From Microvirga sp. BSC39 (GTDB lineage: Bacteria > Pseudomonadota > Alphaproteobacteria > Rhizobiales > Beijerinckiaceae), in NCBI RefSeq assembly GCF_000739015.1, contig NZ_JPUG01000057.1:1-40532 (forward strand): a stretch of DNA of 40,532 nucleotides, read 5' to 3'. This document shows, in pieces, positions 24,774-33,600 of the stretch. Both the position numbers and the translations under genes were made by a program. How positions within the stretch are numbered: the stretch's first letter is position 1; the number at the start of each line of letters is the position of its first letter. The notes under the pieces were generated by a model. That model made no database searches. It saw only the letters and a list, made by a program, of their open reading frames with translations, and was not told where the DNA came from.

Positions 24774-27301
24774 TTCCCGCCCCCCATCGTTACGGTGAGC
24801 TTGCCCCGTTCGGGGAAGTTCGGATCGTTGGCGAGCCGCGGGATCTCGAGCCGCCCGATCGGCAGCACACCGCTCTCGAGCGGCGCCGGATCGGGCTGGC
24901 CCTGGCGGCGGAAGACAACCGGCGTGACGCTCTCCACCCCGTCTATGGCCTGCACCTGGGCGACGATCGCGCTCAGATAGACGTCCTGGTCGAAGGTCAG
25001 CCTGTCGGGATGAAAGACGCCGAGCTCGCCGTCGGGCAGCACCCCGTCGTCCAGCACCTGCAGCACCGCGCCCTTAACCTCGCTCCGGAAGTAGCCGGGC
25101 TTGGCGCATACCAGCAGCTCGATCTCCAGCGAGACGTAATGCGGCGCGTCGATCTCGAGGTCGTAGCCGGCCATGCGGAACGGTTCGAGGAAGGCCAGCA
25201 GCTCGACTTCGAACTCCTCGGTGATCGGTCTCGCGCCGAAACGGTCGACCGTCACGAAGACAGTGTGCCCATGCCCGTTCCAGCGAAAAGTCGCTGCGGC
25301 GCGCTGAACGCCGGGATGGCGCAGCGCGATTGCCGCGTAATCCTCCGGCGTCACGGCGCGTTCCTGGACGCGGAAAGCCTGCGGGGCCGCGACGCGCGCC
25401 TGCGCCACCGATTCCGGCTCCCGGCCCCCTCGCGCGGGCATGGGATTGCGTACGCCCACGATCTCACCGAGGCCCGTGACCACATGGGCGAGGGAATCCG
25501 CGCCGATATTGCCGACCGGGCCGTTGCCGACGCGATAGCCCGCCTCGAAGGCCGTGCCAGACGCCGGCCTCTTGCCGTGGCGGTCGTCGCCGTAGCGGAG
25601 ACGGGCGCGGCCATCCGCCTCCACCTCGACGACGAAGTGGGCGGCGGCGGCATCGCTGTTCAGGAGCTCGCGGCGCGCGATCCAGCGCTCGCCGCCGCCT
25701 CCGGGAAGCGTGCTGTCGAGCGCGATCTGCGGCCGCACGGCGCTTAACGCCTGGACCAGCACGGCGGAGGCCGGAATTTCGGGCGCGGGCGGATCATCGG
25801 CCTGGGTGAGCGGCCCCTCGGCCAGCATCGGCGCGAAGCGCGGCGGAACCGCCTCCCGCTCGGCGGGCATGCAGCGGCCGCTATTGGCGGCGAGAAAGAG
25901 ATGCGGCTCCGGCACGGTCCCGATAGCGACGCCGGTCCGCGTCAGGCCGTGATCGGCGAGCACGATGTTGCCCAGGGCGCGGCTCACCGGTCCGACGATC
26001 CGTTCGCCGAATTCGCGGCCGGTGCGCGCGCTCAGGCACAGGGCGAAGGGCAGGGCATCCTCCTCGGCCCAACGGATCTCGGTGATAGGCGTGGGCGGAT
26101 TGGTCAGCGGATCCTCAAGCCCGGCGGCCACTTGCACCAGGCGGACGGCGCACCGCTTGTGCAGATCGGCGTCGGCGGTGCGGCCGGTATGGGGGCCGAG
26201 GATCTCCTCGAAAACCAGGACATCGCCGACCGCGAGATCGGGGAAGTCGCCGTTAAGGGTGGCGCGCGTGGCGCCCTTGGGGAGGCAGCATTCCCCTTCG
26301 CCCCATTCGTGGAAGAACATCTCATTGTGAAGCGCAAAGAGTTGCTTGTCCTCGCATGGTTCGAACACCAGGGGCCGCTGCAGGAGCAGGCGCTCGAACA
26401 GCGGGTCGGCGGCCGGCGGAGGCACGATAGGCTCGGCGCCCGCGACCTTGGTCAGGAACTTGGTTTCGGCGCGTGCAAGCGGAACCGGATCGGCGCCCCC
26501 GACCCGCACCTGCACCCAGGCGCGCGCATTGGCGCCGTCATGCATGGCGTAGTCGACCAGCCGGGCATGACGCCGTACGGAGGTGCGGCGGCGCGCGGTT
26601 CCGAGATAGGCCTCGGTGGCGACCGCGTCCTGGGCGTAGGACAGCCGGTCGCCGACATAGGCCAGGACCTCGACGAGGGCGATGCCGAGATCGGCGGCGT
26701 TGCGCTCGCTCCATTGCGGCAGGGTCTGGGCCATGCGGTCGAGCATCAGGCGGCGGAAGCTTGTGTAATCCTTGGCGAGATAGCTGATCTGCGGCGTCTC
26801 CTCCGCGGGCTCCGGGCACAGGTCATTCGGCGCGCAATCGTAATCGCTCGGGCATTCCACCTTGAACGAGAAGTCCACCCGCGCCAGCAGCGGATCGATG
26901 TTGGCCGGAGGTACGATGGCGCCCGCCGCCGCGACCAGATGCAGGGTGTAGGTGGAGTAGTCGCCGCTCGAACTTGTGCGGAGCGCGATCACCTCCTCCG
27001 GGTCCGGAAGCGCGACGAGGAAGGACTGCTCCAGAGGAGTCGTGACGAGCGGGTTGGGAGCGTTGGCGCGGGTCGCCCACTCGATCCTGACATCGGCGAT
27101 GCGCTCGCCCCCGGTGATCTCGAAGCTCTCGACGGTGAGCGCGGGCGCGGCCTTGACGAACCGGACCAGCAGGGTTCGCTGGCGCGGGGATCCCAGCGGC
27201 ACGGCGTCGGCGTCCAGCACCTCGATATAGTCGATGCCGTTCAGGACGGGATGCTCGCGGACCCTCCGCCGCCGTCTTTCGTCGCAGCAGTGATAGATCA
27301 T
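24770..27301 (-). CDS. baseplate assembly protein, gpJ-like (first copy)
   Basis: An 843-aa relative of the next gene. Blocks shared with the family: IALVEVLAYVGDRLSYAQDA, EAYLGTARRRTSVRRHARLV, HFVVEVEADGRARLRYGDDR, RVQERAVTPEDYAAIALRHP and GVLPDGELGVFHPDRLTFDQ. The N-terminus begins IYHCCDERRRRRVREHPVLN and a second Cys set lies in CPSDYDCAPNDLC. Known relatives form the contractile-tail baseplate wedge. Start and stop overlap both neighbours by 4 bases. Two unequal wedge proteins in tandem is the normal Afp11-Afp12 arrangement. Confidence 0.85.
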   Translation of the reverse strand: MIYHCCDERRRRRVREHPVLNGIDYIEVLDADAVPLGSPRQRTLLVRFVKAAPALTVESFEITGGERIADVRIEWATRANAPNPLVTTPLEQSFLVALPDPEEVIALRTSSSGDYSTYTLHLVAAAGAIVPPANIDPLLARVDFSFKVECPSDYDCAPNDLCPEPAEETPQISYLAKDYTSFRRLMLDRMAQTLPQWSERNAADLGIALVEVLAYVGDRLSYAQDAVATEAYLGTARRRTSVRRHARLVDYAMHDGANARAWVQVRVGGADPVPLARAETKFLTKVAGAEPIVPPPAADPLFERLLLQRPLVFEPCEDKQLFALHNEMFFHEWGEGECCLPKGATRATLNGDFPDLAVGDVLVFEEILGPHTGRTADADLHKRCAVRLVQVAAGLEDPLTNPPTPITEIRWAEEDALPFALCLSARTGREFGERIVGPVSRALGNIVLADHGLTRTGVAIGTVPEPHLFLAANSGRCMPAEREAVPPRFAPMLAEGPLTQADDPPAPEIPASAVLVQALSAVRPQIALDSTLPGGGGERWIARRELLNSDAAAAHFVVEVEADGRARLRYGDDRHGKRPASGTAFEAGYRVGNGPVGNIGADSLAHVVTGLGEIVGVRNPMPARGGREPESVAQARVAAPQAFRVQERAVTPEDYAAIALRHPGVQRAAATFRWNGHGHTVFVTVDRFGARPITEEFEVELLAFLEPFRMAGYDLEIDAPHYVSLEIELLVCAKPGYFRSEVKGAVLQVLDDGVLPDGELGVFHPDRLTFDQDVYLSAIVAQVQAIDGVESVTPVVFRRQGQPDPAPLESGVLPIGRLEIPRLANDPNFPERGKLTVTMGGGK

Positions 27302-27663
27302 GGACCGGCCTCCTGCTGAAACGAAGCCGTTGCCGGTTCGCCGGTGGCAAGAACCACGTAGTCAATGCGGATGATGAGCTGCGCCTCCACAGCCTCCACC
27401 GTCACGTCGACGACGGAGAGATGGCTCGAGAGCCATTGCTGCAGCGCGCCACGGATCAGGAATTCGGCGGTGGCGGCGACCTCCGGCGATGCGCTGGCGA
27501 AGACGAGCTGCATGACGCCGGAGCCGAAATCCGGACGGTTCACGCGCTCCCCCGGCTGGGTGAACAGCACCTGCTCGATCAGGTCACGGACGTGATCGTC
27601 GGTTCCGGTCTCCGCCGTCCGCTCGCGCCCGTCGAAGTGGAAGGGATAATCCAGCTGCATCAT
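27298..27663 (-). CDS. gp25-like baseplate wedge protein (gpW/GP25 family)
   Basis: A 121-aa protein. ATG 27663 overlaps the stop of the PAAR gene; a second ATG follows directly. The longer open frame upstream is antisense-like and discarded. Family signs: YPFHFDGRERT start, DDHVRDLIEQVLFTQPGERV, NRPDFGSGVMQLVF (the EPR-type core loop region), then IRGALQQWLSSHL and RIDYVVLATGE. T4 gp25 and Afp9 relatives seed sheath polymerisation at the baseplate. Length is normal. Confidence 0.88.
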   Translation of the reverse strand: MMQLDYPFHFDGRERTAETGTDDHVRDLIEQVLFTQPGERVNRPDFGSGVMQLVFASASPEVAATAEFLIRGALQQWLSSHLSVVDVTVEAVEAQLIIRIDYVVLATGEPATASFQQEAGP

Positions 27664-27983
27664 CAGCTCCCGATCACGCGCGGCTGCACGACGAGGTTGA
27701 GCGTCGGAGTGCCGGTGGGCGCGCAGACCGCCATGCTGTCCTGCAGCAGCACGGGGACACCTCCGGCGAACACCCGCGCGGCGGAGGTGACGTATTGCGC
27801 GGTCACGCAGGGCCCGTTGCCGCTTGGCGTCACGAAGGGACATCCGGCGATCACATAGGGGCTGGCGAGCGTCACCACCGGCTGGCCGGAGACCGTCACG
27901 CGCGGGAAGGGCGCGGTGGGAGTCGCCGTGCCCCCATGCGAGCACAGGACGGTGGCGCCGAGATGCAGCACGGGTCCTGGCAT
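27663..27983 (-). CDS. PAAR-like spike-tip protein
   Basis: A 106-aa protein that should cap the central spike. Features: GATVLCSHGGTATPTAPFPR, VTVSGQPVVTLASPYVIAG, CPFVTPSGNGPCVTAQYVTS, ARVFAGGVPVLLQDSMAVCA, PTGTP. Cys and His residues at spaced positions may hold the tip metal ion. GAGGAGG lies shortly before ATG 27983, in the 14-base gap after the gpV-like gene. This corresponds to the Afp10 tip function in related systems. Confidence 0.85.
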   Translation of the reverse strand: MPGPVLHLGATVLCSHGGTATPTAPFPRVTVSGQPVVTLASPYVIAGCPFVTPSGNGPCVTAQYVTSAARVFAGGVPVLLQDSMAVCAPTGTPTLNLVVQPRVIGS

Positions 27984-27997
27984 GGGCGTTCGCCTCC

Positions 27998-28513
27998 TCA
28001 GATGACGCTCAGCGCGCCGTTGTTGACGGTGACGGCAGGGCCGACCATGACGATCGACGCGCCCTTGCCGTTTTGGATGTAGATTCCGGTATCGTTGACG
28101 ATCAGCGTTGCGCCCGTGGCGCTCTTCATGACGATCCCGCCGAGCGGACCGGGCACGTCGTTGACCGAGAGCCCGTTCTGCAGCGGCGTCTGGAAGGTGA
28201 TGCCGGTGATCACGGGCGGGACGGTGAGCGCGAGCGCCGGGACCTCGGCCGCCGATCCGTAGAAGCAGCCGGTCCAGATCGGGTAATCGGGATCGCCCTT
28301 CTCGAACTCGATCCAGACGCCCGAGCCGATCAGCGGCACCGTGTACATGCCGGTCTGAATGCCGGCCACCGGCAAACAGGGCATCGCCCAGCTCGTCAGC
28401 ATCACGTTGGAGACGTCCGGCACGATGGCTTGGATGCGGGCGGTCATCATCGGGTCGATGTTGTTGACGACCGTGCCGCGGTACTTGCCGTAGAATTTGG
28501 TTCTCTCCGTCAT
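27998..28513 (-). CDS. gp5/VgrG-like spike protein (phage baseplate V family)
   Basis: A 171-aa protein. Residues 5-95 are the gp5-type OB fold (FYGKYRGTVVNNIDPMMTAR, IQAIVPDVSNVMLTSWAMPC, YTVPLIGSGVWIEFEKGDPD, YPIWTGCFYG). Residues 120-171 have the short strand repeats of the spike beta-prism (GIVMKSATGATLIVNDTGIY, IQNGKGASIVMVGPAVTVNN). It forms the trimeric needle on which the PAAR tip sits. ATG 28513 overlaps the stop of the gp27-like gene by 4 bases. Confidence 0.88.
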   Translation of the reverse strand: MTERTKFYGKYRGTVVNNIDPMMTARIQAIVPDVSNVMLTSWAMPCLPVAGIQTGMYTVPLIGSGVWIEFEKGDPDYPIWTGCFYGSAAEVPALALTVPPVITGITFQTPLQNGLSVNDVPGPLGGIVMKSATGATLIVNDTGIYIQNGKGASIVMVGPAVTVNNGALSVI

Positions 28514-29637
28514 ACTGTCACATGCTCCGAAGTGGGGAGAAGACCGCTGCGCTTCAGGGCGAAGTCCTGCTTGAAGCTGCCGCGCGTCAGGTTGCTCGTC
28601 ACGCGTTCGACGAAGTGCACGCCGTCGAAGGCGATGCCGGCGCCGCGCACACCGACCGTACCGCCGGGTTTCAGCAGCCGGCCGTAGCGCATCACGTCCA
28701 GGGTTCCCTGGCCCTGGACGGCCTGCGAGTGCTTGGCCGAGTGGGCGAAGCCGCGCACCAGCGCCCCGATCGGCGACAGGTGGGCGGTGTCCTTCAGCAG
28801 CGTGACCTTCGGCGGCAGGGGCGGGACGAGGCCCAATGGCGGCATGAACGGGATCTGGCCCGGGATCGGGATCGGTATGGGCGCCTTGGTCAGCTGGTTG
28901 TGGATGAAGACGACGGGGATCTCGGTGCCGTCCTTATCGAAACGGAAGCTGAGGCTCTCCACGTTGTCTGCGTGGCCGCTGTCGATGGTCAGCGCCGGTT
29001 GCGGCGCGCCGAGGCTGATCTGCGGCCCCCAATAAGCGAAGGAGAGTCCCGGCGCCGGACCGGGCTCCATCTTGAAGATGTAACCCGCCTCCTCGGCGAG
29101 GGTCCGGACGTATTCGAGATCAGAGCCGGACTGCCGCGGAATCCTCTCTGTCGGGATCGGCGGTTCGTCGAGGGACGGGATCACCTTCGGGATCAGCCCG
29201 AGGAAGGCGTATTTGGCGACGATCAGCGCCACCCGCGCAAATGGCGGCATGGCCGGGTAGGGCAGCCCGTCGAAGGGCAGGATGTCCATCGCGGCCGACA
29301 TGTCCTTGCCCTGGATGGTCAGGGTCGCGGATCTGCCGCCGGAACCGGGAGCGATCTGGGTCTGGGTCGCGACCCCGTCGATCAGGGTCTCGGAACGGCC
29401 CGAGAGCGTGGCGATCAGCAGCACGCGGAAGAACGGGATCGCCGCGCCGCCGGAGAGCATGAAGAGAGTGATCAGCGGCGAGTTCTTCTCGATCTGAAAG
29501 GTCAGCTCGAAGCCACTTTGAGTGTCGCTCGACTCAGCGGTGACCTTGACGCTCTGCAGCGCGTCGAGCACGCCGCGCGGCGCCGTGAGCGGTACGCCGG
29601 GTCCCATCATCAGGGAAAGGGTGAGGCCCTTGATCAC
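28510..29637 (-). CDS. gp27-like hub protein (phage late control D family)
   Basis: A 375-aa protein beginning at GTG 29637, which overlaps the TGA of the LysM-like gene (GTGA); the longer frame upstream lies inside that gene and is rejected. Typical blocks: SVKVTAESSDTQSGFELTFQ, FFRVLLIATLSGRSETLIDG, GRSATLTIQGKDMSAAMDI, RQSGSDLEYVRTLAEEAGYI, FKMEPGPAPGLSFAYWGPQI, and KAPIPIPIPGQIPFMPPLG. It is the trimeric base of the spike, linking tube and needle. In Afp8 and VgrG the hub and needle are fused; here they are two overlapping genes. Confidence 0.85.
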   Translation of the reverse strand: MIKGLTLSLMMGPGVPLTAPRGVLDALQSVKVTAESSDTQSGFELTFQIEKNSPLITLFMLSGGAAIPFFRVLLIATLSGRSETLIDGVATQTQIAPGSGGRSATLTIQGKDMSAAMDILPFDGLPYPAMPPFARVALIVAKYAFLGLIPKVIPSLDEPPIPTERIPRQSGSDLEYVRTLAEEAGYIFKMEPGPAPGLSFAYWGPQISLGAPQPALTIDSGHADNVESLSFRFDKDGTEIPVVFIHNQLTKAPIPIPIPGQIPFMPPLGLVPPLPPKVTLLKDTAHLSPIGALVRGFAHSAKHSQAVQGQGTLDVMRYGRLLKPGGTVGVRGAGIAFDGVHFVERVTSNLTRGSFKQDFALKRSGLLPTSEHVTV

Positions 29638-30002
29638 AGGTTGTCTTCCTTCGGCGGCGGAACGTCGATCGGCAGGGTAAGGCGGACGCGGCAATCCTCG
29701 GCTTCCAGTTCCTGCGGCCAGACCGCGCCGTTGGCGTCGCACAAGGCCCAGAATTGCTGCGGATCGCCGATCAGCCGGGCCGAGGTCTGGTCGAGCCGCT
29801 CGCCCGCAACGACGCGATGGACCGAGAGCGTGGCGAACCGCGCGGGATCCGGGCAGAAGCGCAGCGTCAGATAGGCGACGGGCGCGCCGTCGGGACCGGG
29901 TCTCGTCCGCACTGCCGAGCCTTGATAGCGGCTCCCGGGAGGAAAGTCGGTCTTGGGCAGCAGGCCCGCGCCGAAGAGGGTCTCTACGAGGTTGTTGCTC
30001 AT
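29634..30002 (-). CDS. LysM-like baseplate hub protein
   Basis: A 122-aa protein with ATG 30002 overlapping the stop of the tube-like gene (ATGA). Pattern: KTDFPPGSRYQGSAVRTRPG, VAYLTLRFCPDPARFATLSV, HRVVAGERLDQTSARLIGDP, QQFWALCDANGAVWPQELE. The HRVVAGERL-to-WALCDAN part is a divergent LysM fold. This layout is typical of the short LysM protein found beside the spike genes in eCIS operons (Afp7/Pvc7-like context). It likely stabilises the hub in the baseplate. Confidence 0.8.
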   Translation of the reverse strand: MSNNLVETLFGAGLLPKTDFPPGSRYQGSAVRTRPGPDGAPVAYLTLRFCPDPARFATLSVHRVVAGERLDQTSARLIGDPQQFWALCDANGAVWPQELEAEDCRVRLTLPIDVPPPKEDNL

Positions 30003-30655
30003 GGCAGGCTCCCGACGCCGAAGGTAGCCAGGGATGCAGCCGGAGCCCGTTGGGCGAGCTGCTCCTTGGCGATGAGGTAGGCCATGAAGAGGCCGCCGCC
30101 GCGGTGGGCGAAGCCGAGATCGTCCACGGAAAGCGCGCGCAGGCTCAGGCTGACATTGGCGAGGATCGGATTGAGGTTGGGATCGAACGCCTCCTCGGTG
30201 ATCGAGATCTGCGTGATCCGCACGGGAACGATGCGGTGGCGGCTCCAGATGAAGAGGGCGAGCGGCGTCTCGATCGGCGCAATTTCGAGCGTCCCGGCAT
30301 TCGCCAGCGCGTCCTGCTTCCGGAGCTGGGCGCTCGTCGGATAAACGAGAGTTTCCATGGCGGCAATCTGCGGGAAGAGTCCGGCCTCGACCGCCGCGGC
30401 ATTGGCGTCGGGAAACTCCAACTGGTCGGTCGCATCGAGGACCGCCTCCAGGGTGAAGGTCTCGACGGCGGGGCCCTTCAGCCTGAGCGCCTGGCTCCGG
30501 TCGGACTCCTCCCCGGACGACTGGACCTGCAGGCTGCGGGTGAGCTTCTCGGAATTGTACTGAAGGCTGATGATGCGCACGATCGCCCCGCTCTCTGGGT
30601 CGATCAGCACCAGCCCGGCCTTGGCGAGCCTTGGGGAGCGGGAGAAGCCAGTCAT
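29999..30655 (-). CDS. contractile injection system tube-like adaptor protein
   Basis: A 218-aa protein. The N-terminal stretch KAGLVLIDPESGAIVRIISL, QYNSEKLTRSLQVQSSG is the hallmark of the 'CIS tube protein' N-terminal domain. Further blocks include GPAVETFTLEAVLDATDQLE, LFIWSRHRIVPVRITQISIT and FDPNLNPILANVSLSLRAL. It likely joins the inner tube to the baseplate hub rather than forming the main tube. The start at 30655 is chosen because it overlaps a stop (ATGA) of a short upstream reading frame and begins the family homology. The more distal ATG at 30678 opens only eight codons (see the repeat entry). Confidence 0.8.
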   Translation of the reverse strand: MTGFSRSPRLAKAGLVLIDPESGAIVRIISLQYNSEKLTRSLQVQSSGEESDRSQALRLKGPAVETFTLEAVLDATDQLEFPDANAAAVEAGLFPQIAAMETLVYPTSAQLRKQDALANAGTLEIAPIETPLALFIWSRHRIVPVRITQISITEEAFDPNLNPILANVSLSLRALSVDDLGFAHRGGGLFMAYLIAKEQLAQRAPAASLATFGVGSLP

Positions 30656-30696
30656 GGGACACGCTCCGCTTTGGTCATGGGACAAGCTCCGCTTTC
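30651..30696. repeat. 23-base tandem duplication at a gene junction
   Basis: Bases 30651-30673 and 30674-30696 match at 21 of 23 positions. On the coding (minus) strand each unit encodes KAE(L/R)VP followed by ATGA, so the stop/start overlap between the 1202-aa DUF4157 gene and the tube-like gene exists twice. The first ATGA (30678) opens an eight-codon peptide MTKAERVP that ends in the second ATGA (30655). Confidence 0.9.
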
Positions 30697-33600
30697 TTTT
30701 GCGGCGCGTCAGCGGGCGGAGCGTTGCCAGCCACCGGGAACGCGGTTCCGGGTACCAGCTTGGCGGGATCGGCCACGAAGGAGCCGACGCCGGGCACATC
30801 GTGGTCAAACCTGATCGTGCTTGTTATCCTGTAGAAAGGCTGGCAGTGCGGCACGCCCTTCACGGTGATGTCCCGCACCTCCTCCACCGTGGCCGGCACG
30901 TCGGTGATCTCGGCGATCTGGCGATTGTTGACGAAGCCCGCCAGTCCGATTGTCACCGCCTGTCCCGCCACATGGTCGGGCTTGCTACCGGTCGCCCTGT
31001 ACTTCGTGCCCGCGACCGTTCCCCCGGCGGGCGGGATCTTGGTCTTCGCCTGATCGAAGGGCACCCGGCGGATGCCGCCGCCCGTTCCGGAGCCGGTCCC
31101 ACCCTTACCCGGACCGTGGCCGCCGCCGCTGCCGCCAAGTCCGCTGAGCTGGCTGATGGCGTCGTCGATGTTCGGCACGCCCGAGCCCTTGCCCGCCTTG
31201 AGGTTCACCACCGCGTTTTGGATGTCCTCCATGGTGACCTCGCCGCTCTCGATCTTGTCGAGGAGGCCGCCCAGTATCTTTACGTCGGCGATCGTCATCT
31301 CGCGGTCGGTCGTCATTCCCGCCGCCTCGAGAACCTTGATCATTTCCCGGATCTTCGCCTCGCCATACTTGTCGAGGAGCTTGTTCATCTCGCGCTGGGC
31401 CGGCGTGATGACTTTGTCGTCGCACTCGAGGTCCGTGGCCGTCATTCCGGTGCGCACGGTGACGGGCGGGAATGCCTTGTCGAGAGTTTCTCCGGTGACC
31501 GGCAGAAGTCCCGCGATCTTCTTGACCTGCTCAAGGATGAAGCCGCTGATCTGGCCGGGAAGGTTCGTGAAGATGTCGAACTTCGTCAGCATCGGCTTGA
31601 TGAAGTTCAAGACGAACCAGCAGCTCGAGATCACCTTGGCGGCGAGCTCCTCGACGACGGCCTGGAGAAGGAGCTTCAGGCATCCGAGGCCCGGCGGGGT
31701 GACGCACTGGATGATGCGCAGGCCCCAGCGCACGGCGCTGACCAGCCGCATGATGTCGCTGATGGACTTCTGCACGTCCGACAGGGTCTCGAAGATCTTC
31801 TCGTAGGGCTCCGTGAGCGCCCTGACGTTCTCGACCTCGGCGTCGACCTTGGCCTGCACGCCCGCGACCATGGTCTCGAAATCCTCCTTCGCCTCGGCGA
31901 TCGTGTTGAGCCGGTCCTCGCCCACCAGATCCTCGACGATCACCGTCGCGGCATGCTTCATCGAACGCTTCAGTTCTGCTGAGATCCGATCGACCAGGAT
32001 CTTGAAGAACGTCGTGGCGACCCTGAAGACGCCTGAGACGATCGCCTTGCCGATCGATCCGCCCGAACTCGGCTCCTTGGCGGTGAACGCGCCGCGCGCC
32101 CGATCGAACCGCTCCTTGGCCTTTTCGTAGAGATTGGCGATCTTGACGAAGACGCCGCCCATCGCCACGCGCAGACGTCCGATCAGCGACCCCCAGCGCG
32201 CCCAGAGCTGCAGCTTCTTGATCCCGCCCGTGGCGGCCGCGGGCAGGGACGGGAGCTGCGCCAGATCGGCGGGCAGTTCCTCCGCCGGCACGCGGGACTT
32301 GAGGTCCTTCACGCCTTCGAAGACCCGAAGCGCCTTTGCCTCCTCGCTCTGCGGCGTCTGGACGCCAAGCTTGCCCACGGGGCCGACGGCGTCGCTGCCG
32401 AGCAGCGGCACGGCATGGGTTTCCTGCCAGGTCTTGAACTCGCCGGGCCATTTGTCCTTGTCGAAGGTCTCCTTGCGCTGGATCCTCGCCGGTGCCGGGC
32501 GAGGTGGTGTCGGTGTCCGGCGTGGCGGCGCACCGGGCAGGGCCTTCTTGGCGCCCGGCGTCTCGACGGGAGGAGCCCTGACCTGCCTGACGAGTTCGTT
32601 GAGGCGCGTGAGCGCCTTGGTGACCCGCTCCGAGGTTCCGCCCTTTCTGAGCCTGGCGGGAATCTTCTCTGGGATCCATTCATACTGCCAGATCCCGGCC
32701 TCCTTGGCCTTGTAGACCGCCAGGTGCCCCCTCAAATCCGCAATCGCGATATCTTCCTTTCGGTTGTCGTAGAGCCGGAGTGGTAGCTTCGTGGCGTCCT
32801 TGGACCTGATGTTGCGGACCTTGGGGATCCTGAGCTTCGTGATCTTGTCGGTCGTCGGCGACCAGGTGGTATTGAGCGGATCGGCCTGGTCCGGGTGCTG
32901 CCGAATGAACTCGTTCAGTCTGTCCTTGGTATCCCTGATCCCGCTTTCGTAGTTGCTGATCTGGATCGTGCCGCCAAGGAAGTTCTCCAGCGAGGGCGGC
33001 GGTTTCAGGTCGCCGAGGAGGATGCGCTTCGGCGCCTTGTCGAGACGGCAGACCTTCACGCCCGGCTTGTCGTCGCAAGCCGTATCGCCCTCCTCCACGC
33101 CGCGGGGAGCACCCAGAGCCTTGTGCTCGAAGTTCTTGCCGCCCTTGAGCAGCCTCGAGATGCCTTTCGTGCTCCTGACCCTCGGATTGGCGAAGGAGCT
33201 GAGATATTCGGGCGTGTCGCCGATCATGATGACGGCCGGCGTGGTGGGAGCCTTGCGGGATTTTCCCTGGTCGTCGACATCCATGTAGAGGTCGGCCCGC
33301 CCGGCATTGTCCGACAGGCCGACGCTCATCGCTCCCGGGATCTTCACCTCGGTGAACAGATTGGGATTGATCTCGCCCAACTCCTCCAGGATCTCCGCAT
33401 GGACCAGGTCGCCGCTCGGCACCCGCTCCGGTACAAAACTGTCCTCGACCGACCGCTGCACCGTCGGCGGCGCCTCCGAGGCCGGAGCGGCGGGCTGCTG
33501 CGCTTCGGGGGGCAGCAGGCGCATGGCGCCGCGCGCCTGCTGCACAGTGTGCGTCAGCTCGTGCGCGAGGAGATGACGCCCGCGCTTCGAGCCGGGGTCG

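Noticed and set aside
27664..27945. N-terminal extension of the gp25-like protein to 215 aa
   Set aside because: The extra residues overlap the PAAR gene in another frame and are Arg-rich shadow sequence; ATG 27663 with the TGATG overlap is the natural start.
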